Shown here piece by piece: positions 35,975 to 43,576 of a stretch of 64,000 bases of DNA. The stretch's first letter is position 1; each line of letters starts with the position of its first letter. Location: NCBI RefSeq assembly GCF_011758745.1, contig NZ_JAANOV010000001.1:558001-622000 (forward strand). Direction: 5' to 3'. Below the pieces are notes generated by a model. It did not search any database, was not told where the DNA came from, and worked only from the letters and a program-made list of their open reading frames with translations. Both the position numbers and the translations under genes were made by a program. The stretch comes from Amycolatopsis granulosa (GTDB taxonomy: Bacteria; Actinomycetota; Actinomycetes; Mycobacteriales; Pseudonocardiaceae).

Positions 35975-36367
35975 GTGACCATCTGGACCGACGTGATCAA
36001 CTACGTGCGCATCCGGTACGAGGTGCTCGAGGAGAGCACGGACTGGCTGCGGTTCCGGCTGGGCACCGAAGGCGGCCGCACGCAGCAGGCCACCGTGCAC
36101 CACCTGTCCGATCTCGACGGGGCCGAGTGGGCCGAGATCTCCTCCGCCGTCGGCTGGGCCGACAAGATCGACCTGCGCCGCCTGCTGGAGCTGGCGGGTG
36201 GCCCGGGGGTGGGCGGGGCGGCGGTCGTGGACGGCGTCGCGCTGCTCAAGCACACGGTGCCGCTGAAGTCGCTGCAGCTGCGCGAGGAGTTCGAGCGGCC
36301 GCTGCTGTCGGTCGTCGCGCAGGCCGACGCGTTCGAGAAGGAACTCTCCAGCGGCGACGAGTTCTGA
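35975..36367 (+). CDS. Conserved actinobacterial protein of unknown function
   Basis: A 130-residue soluble acidic protein starting with MTIWTDVINYVRIRYEVLEE. I do not recognise a characterised domain; the alternating strands and helices recall YbjN/type-III-chaperone-like folds, which is only an impression. GTG 35975 is preceded by GAGGGGCGAGG. It is 49 bp downstream of the DUF1206 gene on the same strand and ends just before a strong hairpin. Confidence 0.65.
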   Translation: MTIWTDVINYVRIRYEVLEESTDWLRFRLGTEGGRTQQATVHHLSDLDGAEWAEISSAVGWADKIDLRRLLELAGGPGVGGAAVVDGVALLKHTVPLKSLQLREEFERPLLSVVAQADAFEKELSSGDEF

Positions 36368-36371
36368 ACCG

Positions 36372-36401
36372 GAGGTGGTCCCGCGGCAGCGGGACCACCT
36401 C
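36372..36401. terminator. Perfect 13-bp GC-rich hairpin between convergent genes
   Basis: GAGGTGGTCCCGC at 36372-36384, loop GGCA, GCGGGACCACCTC at 36389-36401. It fills the 40-bp gap between the hypothetical gene ending at 36367 and the convergent monooxygenase ending at 36408, the position of a bidirectional terminator. Confidence 0.85.
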
Positions 36402-36407
36402 GGCGGG

Positions 36408-37535
36408 TCAGGACAGCGGCACGGTCCAGGCGTCGTACTCGTAGAGCCAGTCGGCGTCGGTGGAGTCGCGCAGCCAGTCGTTGCCACGCGAACCCAGCTG
36501 GACGCGGCGGGTGCGGTCCAGCCGCGCGGCCTGGTACGCCTTCAGCGCCACCTCGGCGTCGGAGTACTCGGCCAGCGCGCGGGCCAGGACCACCGCGTCC
36601 TCCACGGCCATCCCCGCGCCCTGGGCCATGAACGGCATCATCGGGTGGCAGGCGTCGCCGAGCAGGGTGTGCCGCCCCGCCGACCAGGCCGGCAACGGGT
36701 CGCGCACGTAGAGGGCGGACTTGAGCACGCTGTCGCACGCGTCCAGCAACGCCCGCGCCTCCGGGTGGAACCCGGAATACACCGCGCGCAGCTCGGCCAC
36801 ATCACCGGGGGCGGTCCAGGACTCGGCACGCCACTCCTGCTGGGCGGTCGTGGCGAACACGAACACGTCCCGGCCACGGTTGAGCGGGAACGTGACGATC
36901 TGTGTGTCCGGGCGCGGTCCCCACCACTTGGTGAAGCAGTCCAGATTGGGCACGTCGACGCGCTCGGCCGGGACCACCGCGCGGTAGGCCACGACGCCGG
37001 TGAACTCGGGGCTCTCCGGCCCGAACAGGGCCGTGCGCACCACCGAATGGATACCGTCGGCCCCGACCACGACATCCGGCTGGAACTCCGTGCCGTCCGC
37101 GAAGGACAGCCGGGTGCGGTCCTGGTTGGACAGTCCGGCCAGCTTGCTGCCCAGCCTGACGACGCCGCCCGGCAGCGCTTCCGCGAGTGCGGCGAGCAGG
37201 TCGGCCCGGTGCATGGTCAGCTGGGGCGAGCCGTACCGCCGTTCGGCCACCCCCGCCATCGGCAGCCGGGAGGTCTCCGCACCGGTGTCCCAGGTCCGGC
37301 TGATCCGGTAGCGGGGCCGCGCCGCGGTCTCCCGCAACCGCTCCCCCACGCCCAGACCGTCCAGCGCGCGTACCGCGTTGGGGGTGAGGTTGATGTCGGC
37401 GCCTACTCGGCCGAACGCCGGTGCCTGTTCGAAGACGACGGCCTCGATGCCGACGCGGCGCAACGCGATGGCCGCGGCGAGACCACCGATGCCGCCGCCG
37501 ACGATGCCGACCGTGCCCGGTGCGGGCGTGCTCAT
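36408..37535 (-). CDS. FAD-dependent monooxygenase, 6-hydroxynicotinate/salicylate hydroxylase-like
   Basis: A 375-residue group A flavoprotein monooxygenase with GGGIGGLAAAIAL (about residues 12-24), the DG motif VVVGADGIHSVVRTAL (about residues 156-171) and GDACHPMMPFMAQGAGM (about residues 292-308). Details such as FTKWWGPRPD and the end DADWLYEYDAW recall NicC, the decarboxylating 6-hydroxynicotinate 3-monooxygenase, more than simple salicylate hydroxylases. It hydroxylates an aromatic or N-heteroaromatic acid with NAD(P)H and O2. ATG 37535 overlaps the stop of the hydrolase gene (ATGA); last gene of a three-gene operon. Confidence 0.82.
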   Translation of the reverse strand: MSTPAPGTVGIVGGGIGGLAAAIALRRVGIEAVVFEQAPAFGRVGADINLTPNAVRALDGLGVGERLRETAARPRYRISRTWDTGAETSRLPMAGVAERRYGSPQLTMHRADLLAALAEALPGGVVRLGSKLAGLSNQDRTRLSFADGTEFQPDVVVGADGIHSVVRTALFGPESPEFTGVVAYRAVVPAERVDVPNLDCFTKWWGPRPDTQIVTFPLNRGRDVFVFATTAQQEWRAESWTAPGDVAELRAVYSGFHPEARALLDACDSVLKSALYVRDPLPAWSAGRHTLLGDACHPMMPFMAQGAGMAVEDAVVLARALAEYSDAEVALKAYQAARLDRTRRVQLGSRGNDWLRDSTDADWLYEYDAWTVPLS

Positions 37536-38482
37536 GACGGTCCTCCTTGGACTGCTCGGGGGGCCAGCTGGGTGAGGTCGTGCCCCACCACGATGCGGCC
37601 GGAGTAGTGCGGCCGGACCCGGCGGGTCCAGGCCTCGTCGCTCAGGTGGCGGGGATCGGCGGGGCCGACGTGGCTCAGGGCCACGCAGCGTGCGCCCGCG
37701 GCGGTGGCGAGCCGGCCCACGTCGGCGGGCGCGGTGTGCGAGGCGGCGAGGAAATCGAGCAGCTGGCCGGAGTAACCCAGTTCGCGGTAGAAGCCCGGTT
37801 CCATCGCCTCGTGCACCAGCAGGTCGGCGTCCGCGGCCAGCTCGCCCACCGCGTCGCTGCGTGCGGTGTCGCCGGAGAAGGCGACCACACCGTGCTCGGT
37901 CTCGAAGCGGAAACCCAGCGCGAGGTGCAGCGGCGGGTGCGGCACGGCGCGGGCGGTGACCCGCACCCGGTCGTCCTCGTGCACCAGCACCTCGCCGCCG
38001 GGAACGGCGAGTTCGTGCGTCCGCACCAGCTTCGCGAGCGGCGGCCGCGCGCTGGTCCGCTCGCGCACCGCGATGTCCTGTCCGAACCCGGACAGGCAGC
38101 CCGCCACCAGCCCGGAGATCCCGGCCGCGCCGCCCGGTTCGGGGCCCGGCCCGTAGACGTCGACCGGCGCGACGACACCCGCGTTGGCCGGGCCCCAGCC
38201 GAGCAGGAACAGCGGGAACAGGTCGACGACGTGGTCGGAGTGCAGGTGCGTGACGAACACGGCGGCCAGATCGCGCAGCGCCAGCCCGGACTGCGCGTAC
38301 TTGCGGACGGTGCCGTAACCCGCGTCCACGAGGTACACGCGGTCGCCCACCACCACGGCGCTCGCGCAGCCCTGCCGGCCGGCGACCGGGTAAGGTCCGG
38401 CGGCCGTGCCCAGCAGGATCACCCGTAGCGGCGCCGGGCCGAGATCGCCGCGCAGGGTGACGGCGTCGGGCGGCACCGTCAC
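37532..38482 (-). CDS. Metallo-beta-lactamase-fold hydrolase
   Basis: A 316-residue MBL-fold protein with T-H-L-H-S-D-H (about residues 76-82), a later His/Asp pair in AFSGDTARSD and the terminal ALSHVG/GHDL region, so both zinc sites look intact. It resembles RNase Z/AtsA-like aryl-ester or ring hydrolases. GTG 38482 overlaps the MFS stop (GTGA) and its own stop overlaps the monooxygenase start, so transporter, hydrolase and monooxygenase are coupled. I infer that it hydrolyses an ester, lactone or amide of the imported aromatic compound. Confidence 0.82.
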   Translation of the reverse strand: MTVPPDAVTLRGDLGPAPLRVILLGTAAGPYPVAGRQGCASAVVVGDRVYLVDAGYGTVRKYAQSGLALRDLAAVFVTHLHSDHVVDLFPLFLLGWGPANAGVVAPVDVYGPGPEPGGAAGISGLVAGCLSGFGQDIAVRERTSARPPLAKLVRTHELAVPGGEVLVHEDDRVRVTARAVPHPPLHLALGFRFETEHGVVAFSGDTARSDAVGELAADADLLVHEAMEPGFYRELGYSGQLLDFLAASHTAPADVGRLATAAGARCVALSHVGPADPRHLSDEAWTRRVRPHYSGRIVVGHDLTQLAPRAVQGGPS

Positions 38483-39858
38483 GGCGAGACCTCCTCGAGC
38501 GCGCGGCCCGAGGTCTCCTCGGCGAACACGGCGGCGACGACCGTGCCGACCAGGGTGAGCGCGCCGATCAGCAGGAACACCGCGTCGAGGTGCGCGCCGC
38601 CGGCGTAGACGAGGCCGACCAGGATCGGCCCGGTGATCAGGCCGAGCCGGTTGAGCACGCCGCCCATGCTGCAGCCGAGCGCGCGGCTGCGGGTCGGGTA
38701 CAGCTCCGGCGTGTAGAGGTAGAGGCTGATGTTGACGGCGAAGTTGAACAGCGCGGCCAGCGACGACAGCACGATGAGCTTCAGCGGGCTGTCCGCGCCG
38801 ATCACGCCCAGCACGACCAGCATCGCGGTGGTGCCGCCGAGCCCGGCGGCCAGCACGACCCGGCGGCCCAGCCGGTCGACGACGAGCGCCGCGATGACGC
38901 AGCCGATGAGACCGGCGGCCGAGGTGGCGGTGCTGTACCACAGCGCCTGGCCGATCGACACGTGGAACACGCCCCGGTAGATGGTGGGCAGCCACGAGGT
39001 GATGCCGTAGTTGGCCAGGTAGCCGACGAACCACAACGTCCACAGCACGAGGGTGCGGCGCCGGTAGCGGCCGGTGAACAGCTCCCGCAGCCCGCCGCGG
39101 CGGACCGGTTCGGCGACCGCGGTGGCCGCGGGCGCGGGCGCGGGCAGTGGCTCGCCCGTCACGGCGGACACCCGTCGTTCGATGTCGGCCATCGTGGCGA
39201 GGGCCTGCTCGTGCCGTCCGCGTGCGGCGAGCCAGCGGGGTGACTCGGGCACCCGGCGCTGGAGCACGACCGCGACGAGACCCGGAACGGCCGCGCACAC
39301 GTACAGCGTCGGCCAGCCCCAGTGCGGGATCACCCAGGCCGCCACGAGCGCACCGACGGTGAGCCCGGCCGGGAACACCACCTCGTAGAGCAGGACGAAC
39401 CGGCCGCGCCGGCCGGCCCGGCTGATCTCGCTGATGTAGGCGGCCGCGGTGGGCACCTCGCCGCCGATCGCCAGGCCCTGGACGAAGCGCAGGACGAGGA
39501 ACGGCAGCAGCGACGTGCACAGCGCCATGCCGAGGCTGCACAGCGCGGTCAGGGCGACGCACACCGAGATGACCCGGACCCGGCCGACCCGGTCGGCCAC
39601 CCAGCCGGACGCGAACGCGCCGATGAGCATGCCGACCGAACCGATGGTCAGGGTCGCCGTCCCGGCACTCGTGGACATGTGCCACTCCCGGCTGATGACC
39701 GGCAGGGTGTAGGCGATGAGAAGCTGGTCGAAGGCCTCGAAGAACGTCACGATGCCGACGATCAGCCGGACGCCGATCTGCCATCTGGACATCGGCAGGC
39801 GCTCCAGCCGCGCCGCGATGTCACGCTGCGCGGTGCCGGGTGTGGCGGCGGTACTCAT
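38479..39858 (-). CDS. MFS metabolite:H+ symporter (aromatic/nicotinate-type)
   Basis: A 459-residue major facilitator with 12 helices. It starts RLERLPMSRWQIGVRLIVG, has the A-motif GWVADRVGRVRV and RFVQGLAIGGEVPTAAAYIS (about residues 127-146), and a central PESPRWL typical of the sugar-porter/NiaP/AAHS lineage. Together with a NicC-like monooxygenase this suggests import of a nicotinate-like or other aromatic acid. It is the first gene of the leftward operon; an inverted repeat lies 34 bp upstream of its ATG. Confidence 0.85.
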   Translation of the reverse strand: MSTAATPGTAQRDIAARLERLPMSRWQIGVRLIVGIVTFFEAFDQLLIAYTLPVISREWHMSTSAGTATLTIGSVGMLIGAFASGWVADRVGRVRVISVCVALTALCSLGMALCTSLLPFLVLRFVQGLAIGGEVPTAAAYISEISRAGRRGRFVLLYEVVFPAGLTVGALVAAWVIPHWGWPTLYVCAAVPGLVAVVLQRRVPESPRWLAARGRHEQALATMADIERRVSAVTGEPLPAPAPAATAVAEPVRRGGLRELFTGRYRRRTLVLWTLWFVGYLANYGITSWLPTIYRGVFHVSIGQALWYSTATSAAGLIGCVIAALVVDRLGRRVVLAAGLGGTTAMLVVLGVIGADSPLKLIVLSSLAALFNFAVNISLYLYTPELYPTRSRALGCSMGGVLNRLGLITGPILVGLVYAGGAHLDAVFLLIGALTLVGTVVAAVFAEETSGRALEEVSP

Positions 39859-39891
39859 GTGGCCCTCCTTTGGACCTACGGCTACGCCGGA

Positions 39892-39909
39892 GCGTAGTCA
39901 CAACTACGC
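39892..39909. promoter_or_regulatory. Inverted repeat upstream of the MFS-hydrolase-monooxygenase operon
   Basis: GCGTAGT-CACA-ACTACGC with 7-bp perfect arms, located 34 bp upstream of the MFS start codon and within the 133-bp gap after the cupin gene. A further CTACG element lies at 39876-39880. The position fits an operator over the operon promoter; the binding protein is unknown, the MarR gene at 40886 being one candidate. Confidence 0.55.
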
Positions 39910-39991
39910 CGTTCGGGTGATGAGCGGGATGGTTCGGGCAGCCGTCGCCGGGCTGCCCGGAGGCCGGCGTCGTCGCACGGCCCCGGATCGG

Positions 39992-40510
39992 TCAGTCGCG
40001 GGTGAGGCCGTGCATCGGCGAGGTCGGCGGGTAGGTGGGCAGCTGCGGCTTCTGCGCGCCGATGATCACCGCGAACAACGCGTCGGTCGCACCGATGTTG
40101 CGCAGGCTGCGCGGCACCCCGGCGGGCACCCGGATCAGATCCCGGTAGCCCAGCACCCGGCTGGCGGTCCTGGTGCCGTCCTCCACGTCGTGCACCGTCA
40201 CCTCCAGCTCACCCTCCAGGACGAAGAACACCTCCTCCACGTCGTGGTGCGTGTGCTCCGGCCCCACCGCCCCCACCGGCAACCGCATGTTGGAAAACGT
40301 GAAGTGCTCCGAAGGCAGGATCCGGTTGTCCGTCTCGTGGTTACCGGTGGCACCCGACCCGATGTAGCGCACCTGCGCCCGGCGGAACTCCTCCCCCGCC
40401 TTGGCCTGGAAACCCAGCGTCTCCCAGTCCTCGAACCGCGACTCACGGGTCGCGATGCAGGAGTCGATCAGGTCCTCGAGGTGCTGATGCGAGGTTTGCG
40501 TTGTGGTCAT
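39992..40510 (-). CDS. Cupin-domain protein
   Basis: A 172-residue single-cupin protein. Cupin motif 1 is G-P-E-H-T-H-H-D-V-E-E-V-F-F-V-L (about residues 83-98), with His and Glu metal ligands; motif 2 is DLIRVPAGVPRSLRN, in which the usual second histidine is not at the expected place. Its role may be a dioxygenase-like enzyme or a small-molecule sensor. ATG 40510 follows AAAGGAGTG. It precedes the catabolic operon on the same strand and has a palindrome just upstream of its start. Confidence 0.8.
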   Translation of the reverse strand: MTTTQTSHQHLEDLIDSCIATRESRFEDWETLGFQAKAGEEFRRAQVRYIGSGATGNHETDNRILPSEHFTFSNMRLPVGAVGPEHTHHDVEEVFFVLEGELEVTVHDVEDGTRTASRVLGYRDLIRVPAGVPRSLRNIGATDALFAVIIGAQKPQLPTYPPTSPMHGLTRD

Positions 40511-40530
40511 CGCTGACACTCCTTTCAATG

Positions 40531-40544
40531 TCTTAGCTCTAAGA
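40531..40544. promoter_or_regulatory. MarR-type palindrome upstream of the cupin gene
   Basis: TCTTAG-CT-CTAAGA, perfect 6-bp arms, 20 bp upstream of ATG 40510. The related sequence CTTAGCTGAG occurs (minus strand) at about 41439-41448, next to the start of the MarR gene at 41416, and a looser TCTTAGAAGTAAGC at 40682. Shared half-sites suggest that the same MarR protein controls its own gene and the cupin gene. Confidence 0.55.
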
Positions 40545-40885
40545 GAGCCAGCGATAAGGGTTGTAGCATCACGCCTGTGACCCACACAACCCCTTGACAT
40601 CCAGATTTTCCGGCACCGCAGCGGATCAAGGCCGACCAGTCACACGGTCCCGGCACGTCCCACCACTTGCCAGGGGCAGAATCTTAGAAGTAAGCTAATG
40701 GCGCCAATGGGTCGCCATGCCCGTTCCCCGGGGAGGACGGCGTGGACCAGAGCCAGACACCCGAGAGCCCCGGTCCCCACCCGTGCAACAGCCCCGGGGA
40801 AAGCGGCCGGAGTGGTGCCGCGGCACGTGCAGCCCGGGGCCGGCGGCCGGGCCGCTTCTGCCGGCGCAGCGGCAACCGAGGCGAG
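40545..40885. other. Intergenic stretch with regulatory-looking sequence only
   Basis: About 340 bases between the cupin gene and the MarR gene. The short open frames in it show no coding character. It contains the looser element TCTTAGAAGTAAGC at 40682-40695, resembling the palindrome at 40531. Nothing else recognised. Confidence 0.5.
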
Positions 40886-41416
40886 CTACCCTTCCGGCTG
40901 GAACTCGGACACCTCGAGGGAGTGCTCGAGCTTGCTCAGCAGCTTCGCCAGCTGCGCGCGTTCGTTCTGGGTGAGTTTCGCCAGCATCCGGCGCTCGTTG
41001 GCGAAATGCGCCTCGACCACCTTGTCGGTCAGCGCCAGGCCTTCCGGTGTCAGTCCGATGTAGACGACGCGCCGGTCCTCGAGGTCCCGTTCCCGCCGGA
41101 CGAGCCCCGCGGCCTCCAGCCGGTCGACCCGCTGGGTGATGCCACCGGTGGTCAGCAACGTGGTGTCCGCCAGATCCCCGGCGGTGCGGCGGTAGGGCTC
41201 CCCCGCCCGGCGCAGGGCGGTGAGGATGCCGAAGGCCGAGATCGAGACGTCGAAGCGACCCAGGACCCGCGTCAGCTGGTGCTGGTACCGGTCGAAGGCA
41301 CGGTGCAACCGCCCGAACACCGCCAGTGGCGACGCATCGACCCCGGGGATCTCGCGGCGCCACTGCTCCAGCATCAGATCCACGGCGTCCGGGTGGGACA
41401 CCTGTCGCCTGGCCAT
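40886..41416 (-). CDS. MarR-family transcriptional regulator
   Basis: A 176-residue MarR regulator with winged helix region RRTAGDLADTTLLTTGGITQ (about residues 76-95) then RVDRLEAAGLVRRERDLEDR, and a C-terminal dimerisation helix. It lies upstream of the cupin gene and catabolic operon on the same strand, separated by 375 bp containing no supported gene but several CTTAGCT-like elements. The probable ligand is an aromatic acid metabolised by that operon (inference). Confidence 0.82.
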   Translation of the reverse strand: MARRQVSHPDAVDLMLEQWRREIPGVDASPLAVFGRLHRAFDRYQHQLTRVLGRFDVSISAFGILTALRRAGEPYRRTAGDLADTTLLTTGGITQRVDRLEAAGLVRRERDLEDRRVVYIGLTPEGLALTDKVVEAHFANERRMLAKLTQNERAQLAKLLSKLEHSLEVSEFQPEG

Positions 41417-41438
41417 CGACTCACCCCCGGTGATTATT

Positions 41439-41448
41439 TCTCAGCTAA
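41439..41448. promoter_or_regulatory. Candidate MarR autoregulatory site
   Basis: Minus-strand CTTAGCTGAG, in the AT-rich stretch directly upstream of the MarR start at 41416, shares the CTTAGCT half-site with the perfect palindrome at 40531-40544. It is followed by a second degenerate element (cagcgctaaa at 41456). Consistent with repression of its own promoter. Confidence 0.4.
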
Positions 41449-41628
41449 GCATATCAGCGCTAAACCAATCCACTGACCGGATGGGCGCGTACCCGGGACA
41501 CACCGGGCCCTGCCGAGGGGCTACGGCGGGCCGGCGCGCCAGTCCCGGGACGGAGCGGTCCGCGCATCCCGGGCCGCCAGTCGCGGCCGGGCAGCAGCGG
41601 CCGAGGATCGTGGCCCCGGACGCCGACC

Positions 41629-42081
41629 TCAGCCGAGCCGGTCGGTCGCCGCGATGACCCTGGCCAGCGCGGCGTGCAGCTGCTCCAGTTCGGCGACCTC
41701 CATGCCGAGGGTCTCCACGACGCGGTAGGGAATCTTCTCGGCCTCGGCGCGCAGCGCGCGGCCGGCGTCGGTCAGATCGACCGTCAGCGCGCGCTCGTCG
41801 GAGCGGTTGCGCTCCCGGGTCAGGTATCCCAGCGCCTGCAGCCGCTTCAGCAGCGGCGACAGCGTGGCCGGCTCCGCGCGCAGTGTCGCGGCGAGGTCCT
41901 TCACCGACCGGGGCGCGCGGTCCCACAACGCGAGCAGCACCAGGTACTGCGGATGCGTGAGCCCGTACGGCTTGAGCAGCGGCCGGTAGACGCCGATGAC
42001 GCTGCGGGAGGCGACCGACAACGCGAAGCAGACCTGCCGGTCCAGTGCGAGCGGGTCCTCGCCCAGGTCGATCTCGGTCAT
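41629..42081 (-). CDS. OhrR-like MarR-family peroxide sensor
   Basis: A 150-residue MarR protein of the OhrR subgroup. The N-terminal LDRQVCFALSVASR (about residues 13-26) places the reactive cysteine where organic-hydroperoxide sensors have it, followed by YGLTHPQYLVLLALWD and the winged helix KDLAATLRAEPATLSPLLKR. OhrR represses ohr until the cysteine is oxidised, but no ohr gene lies next to it. The divergent neighbour is a small DUF5313 membrane protein, and the TTAACGCACTAACGATTA region between them may hold its operator. Confidence 0.85.
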   Translation of the reverse strand: MTEIDLGEDPLALDRQVCFALSVASRSVIGVYRPLLKPYGLTHPQYLVLLALWDRAPRSVKDLAATLRAEPATLSPLLKRLQALGYLTRERNRSDERALTVDLTDAGRALRAEAEKIPYRVVETLGMEVAELEQLHAALARVIAATDRLG

Positions 42082-42106
42082 GTGACTCAGCCTACCTCCG
42101 CGCTGA

Positions 42107-42126
42107 TAGTTAACGCACTAACGATT
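42107..42126. promoter_or_regulatory. AT-rich divergent promoter/operator
   Basis: The stretch TAGTTAACGCACTAACGATT between the OhrR-like gene and the DUF5313 gene has repeated TAAC/GTTA half-sites in imperfect inverted orientation. This resembles OhrR/MarR operators and contrasts with the GC-rich surroundings. Both genes may be controlled from here. Confidence 0.4.
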
Positions 42127-42143
42127 AGGGTACTGTGCACCAG

Positions 42144-42539
42144 GTGACCGAGCGCCGACGCCCCCACCCGTTCCTGTGGCTCTGGTACGCCATCGGCGGC
42201 CGCCTGCCCGACGAGCACCGCACCTGGGTCCTGCACGACGTGACCACCCGGAGCTGGCTCTGGCGCCATGCGGCGCGGGCGTCGGTGCTGCTCCTGCCGC
42301 TGATGCTGGTCTGGCTGCTGCTCCCCGGCCCGCTCACCCTGCGGCTGAGCCTGGTGCTGATGGCCGGCCTGGTCGGCTTCTTCTACTCCCTGGTCTACGC
42401 CGAGGAGAGCGGCGAGAACCGGCTGCGCAAGCACGGCTACCCCTACGGCACCGGGCGGCAGGTGCGCACCCGGGCCCGGGACGAGGCGGAGCGCGAGGTC
42501 AAGGAGCGCTACCTCGCGCGCTACCGCCGCCCCGAGTGA
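42144..42539 (+). CDS. DUF5313 small membrane protein
   Basis: A protein of about 131 residues with the DUF5313 start RRRPHPFLWLWYAIGGRLP, two adjacent helices (residues about 45-85) and a charged C-terminal tail (REVKERYLARYRR). Function unknown; the family is confined mainly to actinobacteria. GTG 42144 and GTG 42135 are both possible starts, neither with a strong Shine-Dalgarno. Divergent from the OhrR-like gene, which could regulate it. Confidence 0.72.
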   Translation: MTERRRPHPFLWLWYAIGGRLPDEHRTWVLHDVTTRSWLWRHAARASVLLLPLMLVWLLLPGPLTLRLSLVLMAGLVGFFYSLVYAEESGENRLRKHGYPYGTGRQVRTRARDEAEREVKERYLARYRRPE

Positions 42540-42572
42540 CCCTTCGCGGAACCGGGGCGAACGGCCGGCGCG

Positions 42573-43169
42573 CTAGCGTTCGATGGCCTGGTGGGCGCGC
42601 CGCAGCTGGAAGGCGAACCAGAGCTCGCCGATCCCGCGCACGAGCAGCGCGATGCCGAGCCAGATCGCGAGGGTGAGGATCGTCAGGCCCGGCCAGACCG
42701 GCGCCACCACGCCGATCAGCAAGGTGACCACGCCCAGGGCGAGCCACAGCCCCCACAACGGCAGGCGCCGCCGCCAGGTCAGCGCCGCGGCGATCTGGCC
42801 GATCCCGCCGACGACGAACCCGGCACCGACGAGCACCGCCAGCGCCAGCAGCGTGATACCCGGCCAGGCGAGCGCGATGACGCCGACGACGATCCACAGG
42901 ACGCCCAGCAGGTAGAACGGCCAGCGGGTGCGATGCCGGCCGGCGGTGATGATCTCGTCGGCGCCCTCGGCGAACAACGCGATCGCGACGAGGATGGCGA
43001 GCGTGCCCACCGCGACGGCGAGGTTGGCCAGCAGGAGGATCCCGAGGACCGCGGTGGCGACCCCGAGCAGCGCGACCGCCCACCACCGGCCGGTGACCCG
43101 CCGCAGTTCACCGGCCATCCCGTCGCCGAAGGTCATCCGGAACGCGCCGTGAGATTGGTGGACGGCCAT
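42573..43169 (-). CDS. HdeD/DUF308-family membrane protein
   Basis: A 198-residue protein with six helices in three similar pairs, including WWAVALLGVATAVLGILLL and GVLWIVVGVIALAWPGITLL, typical of the HdeD/DUF308 family. In enterobacteria HdeD is linked to acid resistance; no role is known in actinobacteria. ATG 43169 with AAGGGGGAACCGGC upstream; the longer frame is intergenic. It is convergent with the DUF5313 gene. Confidence 0.82.
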   Translation of the reverse strand: MAVHQSHGAFRMTFGDGMAGELRRVTGRWWAVALLGVATAVLGILLLANLAVAVGTLAILVAIALFAEGADEIITAGRHRTRWPFYLLGVLWIVVGVIALAWPGITLLALAVLVGAGFVVGGIGQIAAALTWRRRLPLWGLWLALGVVTLLIGVVAPVWPGLTILTLAIWLGIALLVRGIGELWFAFQLRRAHQAIER

Positions 43170-43576
43170 GCCGGTTCCCCCTTCCGCACTCCTCGCGCAC
43201 CACGCTAGGGCCGCGGCGGCCACCCCGCTACTCCAGGGCACCGCCGGCTCGCCCGCCGCCGGCGCGGACCGCCCGCGGTCACGGCGAGGCGCAGGCATCG
43301 CCCTACGCCGGGTGGACCCTGCGCCGGTTGGGACCCTGTGCCATTTGACCGTGCCCGCCGCGCGCAGTCCGGTTCGGACACCGCTACGGCTGGGCGTCCG
43401 CGGCCGAGGGGCACCCGCACCTACTCGGTGACCGTCCGCAGCGGCGGCTCCCCCGACCGGCCGCCCGGATCACCAGGCCCGGTGCCCGCGACTCCCCGGC
43501 GATCACCCGGCGGGGCCCCGCATCCGGCCCGAAGGGAGGAGGTTGATCCTTCCGGGCTCCGGGTAGGTCCTCCGCC
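43170..43576. other. Intergenic region between divergent genes
   Basis: About 400 bases upstream of both HdeD and the GH43 gene. Open frames here look like composition artefacts. A short near-palindrome, GGAGGAGGTTGATCCTTCC, occurs at about 43535-43553, upstream of GTG 43577. No gene supported. Confidence 0.5.

Noticed and set aside
33499-36000. An 833-codon minus-strand open frame
   Set aside because: Antisense to the mycofactocin SDR, TetR and DUF1206 genes, whose plus-strand products have clear family motifs.
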